This document shows positions 1 through 5,226 of a stretch of 5,941 bases of DNA, piece by piece; position 1 is the first letter of the stretch, and each line of letters opens with the position of its first letter. The notes beneath the pieces are model-generated. The model had not been told where the DNA came from. It did not search any database and saw only the letters and a program-made list of their open reading frames with translations. The position numbers were made by a program, and so were the translations under genes. Source of the stretch: Verrucomicrobiota bacterium. GTDB taxonomy: Bacteria > Verrucomicrobiota > Verrucomicrobiia > Limisphaerales > JADLHS01. The stretch lies in contig JANYBF010000289.1 in the NCBI GenBank assembly GCA_025360895.1, forward strand, positions 1 to 5,941. Reading direction: 5' to 3'.

Positions 1-356
1 GCAAACCTGCGGATTCCAGGATGTTGGCCGATTTATTGTTTCTCGGTGGGATCAAGGGTCACTCGGAAGAGGAGATTAGAGAGCGCTCCCTTCAACTCTC
101 CCCGGCGCAATTGGTCAAAGCGCCGCCGATTCCGTTTCTCCTGATCCACGGCGATGCCGATCCCGTGGTACCACTCCAACAGTCGCAGAAAATGGTTGCC
201 GCGCTCGAGGCGGCCGGCGGCTCAGCAGAATTGATTGTAAAGAAGGGCGGCGGACATCCTTGGATGACGCTCCCCGAGGAGGTCAAGATCATGGCCGACT
301 GGTTTGATCAGCAGTTGCCCGAAGCCAAACCGAGTTCGCCGGTGGCGCCGAAATGA
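1..356 (+). CDS. Alpha/beta-hydrolase (esterase/peptidase type), C-terminal fragment
   Basis: This is the last ~117 codons of a secreted or cytoplasmic hydrolase. The frame is open to the left edge (first whole codon at position 3), so the ATG at 21 is probably internal and the nucleophile-serine half lies outside the window. The visible part has the usual end of the fold: a hydrophobic strand followed by HGDADPVVP (about 141-167), where the second Asp (159-161) is the likely catalytic acid. Further on, GGGHPW carries the likely catalytic His (255-257). An amphipathic helix (EEVKIMADWFDQQL) and a short Pro/Ala-rich tail end the protein. This pattern is typical of the BD-FAE / prolyl-oligopeptidase-like esterases, often acetyl-xylan or carbohydrate esterases in polysaccharide degraders, but the substrate cannot be read from this fragment. 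The gene converges on the next one with a 36-nt gap, in which I see no convincing terminator. Confidence 0.88.
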   Translation, partial: KPADSRMLADLLFLGGIKGHSEEEIRERSLQLSPAQLVKAPPIPFLLIHGDADPVVPLQQSQKMVAALEAAGGSAELIVKKGGGHPWMTLPEEVKIMADWFDQQLPEAKPSSPVAPK

Positions 357-392
357 GAGCTAAGGCGCTTCGGATTTGCGGCAGTTGGCCAA

Positions 393-1865
393 TTACTGCG
401 GACGCCCCTGGGGCACGAATTTGTAGGGCAGGGTGTCGGGCACCACGCGAACTTGGGTGGTGAATTTGAACGGCTCCGGATTGCCGGTCGGAAAAGTCAA
501 CTCGACGAAAAAGGCCGTCCAGCCCTTGGCCGGTTCGGGAACTTTTCCCACGTAAACCCCGCCCCCTTGATCGGTCAGCGCCGTGCTGGTGTATTTTGGC
601 CCCAGCGTCTCAATGCGGAAATCACGGGCCTCCGGGTTCGTCGCTTGCCAGAGCTTGACTTCGGACGGCTGGCTCTGCGTGACCACGCGAAGGGCGCCGT
701 CTTTTTCCAGCGTCCACGAAAATTGCGGCAGCGGGCGATTGTAAAGCACCGCGTTGTAACACGCCTGCAACGTCAGATAGGCGTCGGAGCCCTTGAGCGA
801 GTGATCCGCGTTGGGCACGTAGCGCAGGTATTTTACCCCGGGCAGATCGTTGAAATAAAACTGCGAGGAATCCGGCAGGAAAAACTGATCGCCGGAAGCA
901 TTGATGATGAACTTGGGTAGCGTGAGCCGGGCGCGGTATTCGTACGGATCCTCGATTTTCATCAGCGCGCGATCCTCGGGCGTGCCGTTCCACTCCATGA
1001 TGCGGAACGCCGTGTAATCGCCTACCGAAGGCGCCCAGAATCCGTAGGCGGCGTAATGATGCCGCATGGATGGTTCGAGGTTCAACACGTCAATCACGAT
1101 GGGCACAATCGCGACCACCCGCTTGTCCACCGCCGCCGTCATCCATGTCGTCCACCCTCGTTTCGATCCGCCGGCCACCACAAAACCATCCACCTTCACG
1201 TTGCCACCCGCAGTGCTGCCACAGACGGCGGTGACTGTATCCATGGCGCGAACAGCGGCCTTGGTCATCGGCAACCGGGCCGGCCACTTCTTGTCGCCCG
1301 TGCGGAGAAATTTGTCCCAGGTATAAGCGATCAAAGAGTCCTCTTTTCGTCCTTCGGTTTCTCCCGCAAAAATCAGGGGCTGATTGGGCACCATCTTCAA
1401 CTCGCTCACAACGGATTTGGTGGCCAGTGCAATCTTGACTAGATTGCCATCGGCGCCAGCGGGCGGGTTGCCCCCATTAGCCCCACCGCCGATGAACAGC
1501 AGCGACTTTGCACTCGTCACCTCGTTCGGTTTGACGATGACCATCCAGTGCTTCCACAGCGGGCAATCCACTTCGTTCGTCGTCAGCCAAGCCTGAGACG
1601 TCATGTCCACGATGAACGTGGTGTGATCCGTGTCTGGCAACGTGGCCATGACGCGGAAAGTGTAGTTCGTATCTGGCGCGGCAATGTAATCATCGAGGGC
1701 CGTGCGTGCGGTCTGAACTGTTTGGGATTCCACCGCCGTCACACCTGGCTTGGGCGCAGTGGCTTTTCCCGCTGGCGAACAACCGACGAAGACCAAAGCA
1801 ACCACTAGGAGCAGGAACGGTCGCCGCCGGTGGGCTTCAAGCTTTTCCATAAAGTTTGCGATCAT
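393..1865 (-). CDS. PhoPQ-activated pathogenicity-related (PqaA-like) lipoprotein
   Basis: A 490-residue member of the PhoPQ_related family, an alpha/beta-hydrolase-like group named after Salmonella PqaA; its substrate is not established. Family-typical stretches run along the protein: LDDYIAAPD (about residue 57), DMTSQAW (about 87), PLWKHW (102), LLFIGGGANGG (123-132), MVPNQPL (158), AYTWDKF (180), VAGGSKRGWTTW (230-241), PIVIDVLN (255), FIINASGDQFFLPDSSQFYF (319-338) and LRYVPNADHSL (347-357). Likely catalytic residues are Ser234 in GGSKRG, Asp326 and His355, all present. The N-terminus has three Arg, a hydrophobic run and FVGC, a lipobox-like site with Cys29, so the mature protein is probably a lipoprotein. 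I chose ATG 1865 because AAATACTATG matches the leader of the divergent gene. A longer TTG start at 1904 falls within an inverted repeat, and ATG 1850 is also possible. The length is normal for the family and the gene is intact. Confidence 0.9.
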   Translation of the reverse strand: MIANFMEKLEAHRRRPFLLLVVALVFVGCSPAGKATAPKPGVTAVESQTVQTARTALDDYIAAPDTNYTFRVMATLPDTDHTTFIVDMTSQAWLTTNEVDCPLWKHWMVIVKPNEVTSAKSLLFIGGGANGGNPPAGADGNLVKIALATKSVVSELKMVPNQPLIFAGETEGRKEDSLIAYTWDKFLRTGDKKWPARLPMTKAAVRAMDTVTAVCGSTAGGNVKVDGFVVAGGSKRGWTTWMTAAVDKRVVAIVPIVIDVLNLEPSMRHHYAAYGFWAPSVGDYTAFRIMEWNGTPEDRALMKIEDPYEYRARLTLPKFIINASGDQFFLPDSSQFYFNDLPGVKYLRYVPNADHSLKGSDAYLTLQACYNAVLYNRPLPQFSWTLEKDGALRVVTQSQPSEVKLWQATNPEARDFRIETLGPKYTSTALTDQGGGVYVGKVPEPAKGWTAFFVELTFPTGNPEPFKFTTQVRVVPDTLPYKFVPQGRPQ

Positions 1866-1891
1866 AGTATTTCGTATTACGGCAAAAATTC

Positions 1892-1912
1892 CATCCCGAC
1901 CCAAACGGGATG
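1892..1912. repeat. 7-bp perfect inverted repeat in the divergent intergenic region
   Basis: CATCCCG (1892-1898) and CGGGATG (1906-1912) are exact reverse complements around a 7-nt spacer. The repeat lies 27 nt upstream of the lipoprotein ATG at 1865 and just downstream of the candidate promoter, where an operator or a leader hairpin would act. It has no T-run, so it is not a terminator. It could also be chance in GC-rich DNA. Confidence 0.45.
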
Positions 1913-1916
1913 CAGA

Positions 1917-1944
1917 GGGATAAAGGTTTCTCTTTCCAAGTCAA
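1917..1944 (-). promoter_or_regulatory. Possible sigma-70-like promoter for the PqaA-like lipoprotein gene
   Basis: Reading the minus strand, TTGACT (1944-1939) matches the -35 consensus at five of six positions. It is followed after 16 nt by TATCCC (1922-1917), a poor -10 with only the first TAT conserved. Transcription would start near 1910, giving a leader of about 45 nt that begins in the inverted repeat at 1892-1912. The spacing is acceptable but the -10 is weak, and promoter consensus in this phylum may differ, so this is a candidate only. Confidence 0.3.
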
Positions 1945-2081
1945 CCGGTTTCACTCATTTCGTCCCGGCGACCAATCCGAGCATCGGTGAACAGTTTTTC
2001 GCCTCAAAAATTTTAATGGTATCAGACGTTGGGCTGGTGTAAGGTCGGAGCCGAAGTCGTAAACACCAAACAAAAAATACT

Positions 2082-2414
2082 ATGAAACGAACCTCATTCA
2101 TTCTGGCCGGCGCGATCGGCCTGTTCATGCTGGCCTTGGCCCTTCCGGCTCTCGCCGAAGACAAGGAAGTTACCATCACCGGTGATTCCAAGTGCGCCAA
2201 GTGTGCACTCAAAGAAACCGACAAATGCCAAAACGTGATCCAAGTCGAGAAAGACGGCAAGAAGACCACGTATTACATGGTGAAAAACGACGTGAGCGAT
2301 AAGTTTCACGAAAACGTTTGCAAGGAAACCAAGAAGGCCACGGCCACCGGCACGAGCAAAAAGGTGGATGGCAAACTTCAATTCACCGCCACGAAGATCG
2401 AGATCGCCAAGTAA
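2082..2414 (+). CDS. Small exported four-cysteine protein, OB-fold-like, function unknown
   Basis: 110 residues with a clear Sec signal peptide: MKRT, a hydrophobic core, then LPALA before Glu26, a classic signal peptidase I site after Ala25. The mature ~85 residues have a CxxC (Cys38, Cys41), Cys49, and HENVC (His76, Cys80), so four Cys and one His could bind a metal or form two disulfides. Strand-rich segments (VTITG, IQVEKDGKKTTYYM, ATATGTSKKVDGKLQFTATKIEIAK) look like a small beta-barrel of OB type, where the last part resembles the 'G-x-v-x-x-x-d-G-k-l' hairpin of exported OB-like domains. I have seen similar small proteins in Verrucomicrobia and Planctomycetes (possibly the DUF6370 family, from memory), with no known function. 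ATG 2082 is the only sensible start. It has an A-rich leader and no Shine-Dalgarno. The gene stands alone, divergent from the lipoprotein gene, and is closed by its own terminator. Confidence 0.88.
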   Translation: MKRTSFILAGAIGLFMLALALPALAEDKEVTITGDSKCAKCALKETDKCQNVIQVEKDGKKTTYYMVKNDVSDKFHENVCKETKKATATGTSKKVDGKLQFTATKIEIAK

Positions 2415-2436
2415 GCTGGCTGGCTCCGAATCTCAT

Positions 2437-2478
2437 AACGCCCGCTGTTTGACGCGAGTCAACGGCGGGCGTTTTTTT
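2437..2478 (+). terminator. Rho-independent terminator of the small four-Cys protein gene
   Basis: AACGCCCGC pairs with GCGGGCGTT (nine perfect pairs). A G-T wobble, GTT/AAC, one bulged T and GAC/GTC complete the stem, capped by a GCGA loop, a GNRA-type tetraloop. Seven Ts follow directly (2472-2478). It begins 22 nt after the stop codon at 2414. On the opposite strand there is no T-run, so it should not stop the converging operon efficiently. Confidence 0.92.
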
Positions 2479-2546
2479 GCCCGGGCCATTTATTTGGAAG
2501 CCGGCCGTGCGGGTGAGTTGGCGGGTTTGCCTTCGGTGTTCAGAGT

Positions 2547-3833
2547 TCAAGCGCCGACCTGAGATTTCCGCGTGGCCGCCAAGGCATCGGCGAAGTGCTG
2601 GACAAATTTCGCAATCACCTTCGCGTCGTGGGCCAGTGAGAGATAAAGTTTCGTGCCCATGGGATTGAGAAACACACCGGCCTGCAGCAGCGCGAGCATG
2701 AGCGCCCGGCCCCGTGCCCGGTCGGAAGCGAGCCAGCTTGGTTGGTCGGTTACCGGCTGCCCGGAAAACGCAACTTGAGCCAGCGGGCCATCCCCCAGGA
2801 TTTGCGCCGTTTCGCTTTGGGCTACCAACACCCCGCCCATCGCCCGGCGCAAGTGTGCCCCGCTTTCATGGAAACCCGGATAAACGCCGCGCTCGGAAAG
2901 CACTTCAATCGTCGCGAGCGCGGCGGCGCAGGAGACAGGGTTGCCGCCGGTGGTGGAGGCAGACCAGACATAGTGCGGACCCGGCAAACGACTTTCCGCC
3001 ACCACCTCCATCAACTCCGCCCGGCCACCGTAAGCGCCGATCGGGAAGCCACCGCCCAACGCCTTGCCATACGCTACAAGATCGGGCTGGACGCCGTAAT
3101 ACTCCTGCGCGCCACCCAACGCCAGCCGGAAGCCGGTGACGACTTCATCGAAGATCAGAACGACTCTGTGTCTTTCGGTCGCCGCCCGGAGGCCCGCCAG
3201 AAAACCGGCCACCGGAGTGATGCAACGATGAAGGGGTTCGACGATGACGGCGGCAAGGTCGGCCGCGTGTGCGGCGATAATTTTTTCCGTCGTGACCAGA
3301 TCGTTGAACGGGGCCGTCAAGACATCCCGCTCCACCCACGCGGCACCGGCGCCGGAAGGATCTGACGCCGGCAATACCGTTGGTTTGCCAGCCAGCATAC
3401 TGGTGACGCCGACCGGATGCTGGCCGTGATAGGCGCCGGCAAACTTCAAAACCTTGGGCCGGTTCGTTGCGCCTTGGGCAATCCGTAAGCAAAGCATCGT
3501 GGCTTCGGTACCGGACGCCACGAAACGAATTTTTTCGGCGCACGGACTGAGCGCATGAATGCGTTCGGCCAGTTCGACGGCCCGGGCGTTCACCGCCGCA
3601 AAATTGGCGCCGGCGCGCGCCTGCCGGGTGGCCGCCTCAACGATTTTGGGATGCGCGTGGCCCACCAAAGCGGCGCCCCACGCCATGGTCATGTCCAGGA
3701 ACTCCCGCCCTTCGGTATCCCAAACGCGGCAGCCCGCGCCACGCTGCAACACGGGCACGAGTTCGGCCGGAATCCCATACTCGCCATTCGAGCCGGCGGG
3801 AAACCGGGCCAGGGCACGTTCGCGAAAGCTCAT
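2547..3833 (-). CDS. Class III PLP-dependent aminotransferase, glutamate-1-semialdehyde-aminomutase-like
   Basis: A 428-residue fold-type I PLP enzyme closest in layout to GSA aminomutase (HemL). An N-terminal helix (FRERALARFPAG) comes first, then VWDTEGREFLDM (38-49), ALVGHAHPKIVEA (55-67), RFVASGTEATM (103-113; SGT binds the PLP phosphate) and FAGAYHGQHP (131-140; Tyr135/His136 stack on PLP). These are followed by VIVEPL (196-201), LIFDEVVTGFR (226-236; Asp229 to the pyridine N), AYGKALGGGFPIGAYGG (254-270; Lys257 forms the Schiff base) and STTGGNPVSCA (293-303). All catalytic residues are present. The end is shorter and less HemL-like, and the N-terminal 'P-G-G-V-N-S-P-V-R' signature of true HemL is replaced by FPAGSNGEYG, so a haem role is doubtful and an amine or amino-acid transaminase or mutase is as likely. 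ATG 3833 has GGAGG upstream and lies 1 nt after the preceding stop. It is the last gene of the operon. Confidence 0.9.
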   Translation of the reverse strand: MSFRERALARFPAGSNGEYGIPAELVPVLQRGAGCRVWDTEGREFLDMTMAWGAALVGHAHPKIVEAATRQARAGANFAAVNARAVELAERIHALSPCAEKIRFVASGTEATMLCLRIAQGATNRPKVLKFAGAYHGQHPVGVTSMLAGKPTVLPASDPSGAGAAWVERDVLTAPFNDLVTTEKIIAAHAADLAAVIVEPLHRCITPVAGFLAGLRAATERHRVVLIFDEVVTGFRLALGGAQEYYGVQPDLVAYGKALGGGFPIGAYGGRAELMEVVAESRLPGPHYVWSASTTGGNPVSCAAALATIEVLSERGVYPGFHESGAHLRRAMGGVLVAQSETAQILGDGPLAQVAFSGQPVTDQPSWLASDRARGRALMLALLQAGVFLNPMGTKLYLSLAHDAKVIAKFVQHFADALAATRKSQVGA

Positions 3834-3834
3834 G

Positions 3835-5214
3835 TTAAAGTTCCTCCGCCACCACCTCACCGATACTGGCGTCCAGAATGTTCAGGGCTTGATCCATTTC
3901 AGCTTGCGTGAGCGTCAGCGCCGGTGTGAGCGTGAGAATATTGCCCATCGTCACTTTGAAATTCAACCCGCGTTTGAGCGCGCCGTACATCACGCGTTCC
4001 GCTTCGTCAGTGGCGGGTTTGCCTTCGCGAATAAGTTCGACCCCCAGCAACAGTCCCTTCCCTCGCACGTCGCCGATCAGGCGATGACGGGAGCGCATCT
4101 CGCGTAGTTTCGCCAGCGCGTAGTCACCGAGCCGCGCGGCGTGGGCCACCAATTTTTCGTCGCGAATCACATCCAGCGTGGCGAGCCCGGCCGCGCAACC
4201 GACCGGATTTTTCTCGTGCGTGTAGTGGCCGAGCGCGGTATGCGTCGCCACATTGAGACCTTCCCGCGCCAACAGCGCCGCAATGGGAAAAACGCCCCCA
4301 CCCAGCCCTTTGCCTAACACCAGCATGTCCGGTACAACGTCGTAATGTTCACATGCGAACATGCGTCCGGTGCGACCGAGGCCGATGGGGATTTCGTCGA
4401 GAATCAGCAACGCGCCGTGCTTGTCGCAGGCCGCCCGGACGCGCTTCCAATAATCCGCCGGCGGGATGAACGGTGTGCAGCGAACTGTCTCGCCGATGAC
4501 GGCGGCCACGTCGCCTTCCTTTTCCAAAACGTAATCAATGTAGTCGGCGCAGGAAAGATTGCAGGCGGTGCCGCATTTGAACGGACACCGCATTGGCTCG
4601 GGCGGCGGGACATGTTCGCACCCCGGCAGCATCGGTCCGATGCCCTTGCGGAATACGGCTTCGCCGCCCACCGAGATCGCATCCAACGAGGCGCCGTGGA
4701 AGGAATCCCACATCGAAACGAATTTGAACCGGCCGGTGGCAATGCGCGCGAGCTTGAGGGCCATGCCGATGGCGGAGGTGCCACCGGGCGCGAACAGCAC
4801 GCGATTCAAATCGCCCGGTGCGATTTCTCCGAGCCGTTGGGCCAGTTCAACCGCCGGGGCGCAGGTATAGCGGCGGGTGCAAAAGCTGAGTTCATCGAGC
4901 TGCTGTTTGATGGCCGCGATAACGCGGGGATGGGCGAAGCCGACTTGATGCACATTATTGCCGTGAAAGTCGAGATAGCGCCGGCCTTCGACATCCTCAA
5001 TCCACGCGCCCTCCGCCTTGGCCAGGACGTTCAGGCAGGGGGTGGAGAGGGATTGATGCAAGAAATGGCGACCATCGGCCTCCAGCAGCGATTGCGTTTC
5101 CGGCGCAATATGTTCGGCCGCCCAGGCGCGGCGCCGGGGCGAGAGATTTACATCCCCTTCCGAGCGGAGTTGATCAAGGTCGGGCCGGGCGGGCGGAATC
5201 GCGGATGAATCCAT
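3835..5214 (-). CDS. pbfA: Class III PLP enzyme, probable (R)-1-hydroxy-2-aminoethylphosphonate ammonia-lyase
   Basis: 459 residues, fold-type I PLP enzyme of the class III group. PbfA eliminates ammonia from (R)-1-hydroxy-2-aminoethylphosphonate, yielding phosphonoacetaldehyde for phosphonate catabolism. I recognise the subfamily from EGDVNLSPRR (19-28), FLHQSLSTPCLNVL (51-64), DFHGNNVHQVGFAHP (82-96), CTRRYT (112-117), FAPGGTSAIGMALKLAR (141-157), MWDSFHGASLDAISVGGEA (168-186), HVPPPEP (201-207), YIDYVLEKEGDVAAVI (225-240) and HYTHEKNPVGCAAGLAT (330-346). This match is from memory, so the substrate is less certain than the fold. PLP residues are Gly145-Thr146-Ser147, Phe172/His173, Asp273 in LILDEIP and Lys302 in LGKGLGGG. 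The usual DE-x-x-TG reads DEIPIG (Ile277 for Thr). Cys210, 214, 218 and 222 form a regular C-x3 ladder. The start at 5214 lacks a Shine-Dalgarno but is 12 nt after the upstream stop. Alternatives are another class III transaminase or phospho-lyase. Confidence 0.8.
   Translation of the reverse strand: MDSSAIPPARPDLDQLRSEGDVNLSPRRRAWAAEHIAPETQSLLEADGRHFLHQSLSTPCLNVLAKAEGAWIEDVEGRRYLDFHGNNVHQVGFAHPRVIAAIKQQLDELSFCTRRYTCAPAVELAQRLGEIAPGDLNRVLFAPGGTSAIGMALKLARIATGRFKFVSMWDSFHGASLDAISVGGEAVFRKGIGPMLPGCEHVPPPEPMRCPFKCGTACNLSCADYIDYVLEKEGDVAAVIGETVRCTPFIPPADYWKRVRAACDKHGALLILDEIPIGLGRTGRMFACEHYDVVPDMLVLGKGLGGGVFPIAALLAREGLNVATHTALGHYTHEKNPVGCAAGLATLDVIRDEKLVAHAARLGDYALAKLREMRSRHRLIGDVRGKGLLLGVELIREGKPATDEAERVMYGALKRGLNFKVTMGNILTLTPALTLTQAEMDQALNILDASIGEVVAEEL
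3843..3847 (-). promoter_or_regulatory. Shine-Dalgarno (GGAGG) of the HemL-like gene
   Basis: GGAGG on the minus strand lies 9 nt before ATG 3833, inside the last codons of the upstream PLP-enzyme gene. It settles the start at 3833 over the in-frame ATG at 3860. With the 1-nt stop-to-start gap it indicates translational coupling. Confidence 0.8.
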
Positions 5215-5226
5215 GACAAGGGCAAA

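Noticed and set aside
381..399. Short inverted repeat GCAGT/ACTGC around TTGGCCAA between the two convergent genes
   Set aside because: Only five pairs, overlapping the stop codon of the lipoprotein gene and without a T-run on either strand, so not a credible terminator.
453..920. Open frame (155 codons) on the plus strand opposite the PhoPQ-related gene
   Set aside because: Antisense to strongly conserved family motifs, no domain visible.
1866..2081. Possible small RNA or riboswitch in the divergent intergenic region
   Set aside because: Apart from the one 7-bp inverted repeat I see no extended pairing, known aptamer core or terminator within it.
2479..2546. Terminator for the leftward three-gene operon
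   Set aside because: No hairpin with a T-run on the minus strand. The hairpin at 2437-2473 is shared in position but lacks Ts in that direction.
2742..3365. Open frame (207 codons) on the plus strand opposite the HemL-like gene
   Set aside because: Antisense shadow of a conserved gene; rich in Arg, Gly and His, with no motif, signal peptide or ribosome binding site.
4345..5208. Long open frame (287 codons) on the plus strand opposite the PbfA-like gene
   Set aside because: It lies wholly antisense to a well-conserved enzyme gene. Its translation has no recognisable domain and odd composition, as expected from GC-rich third positions.
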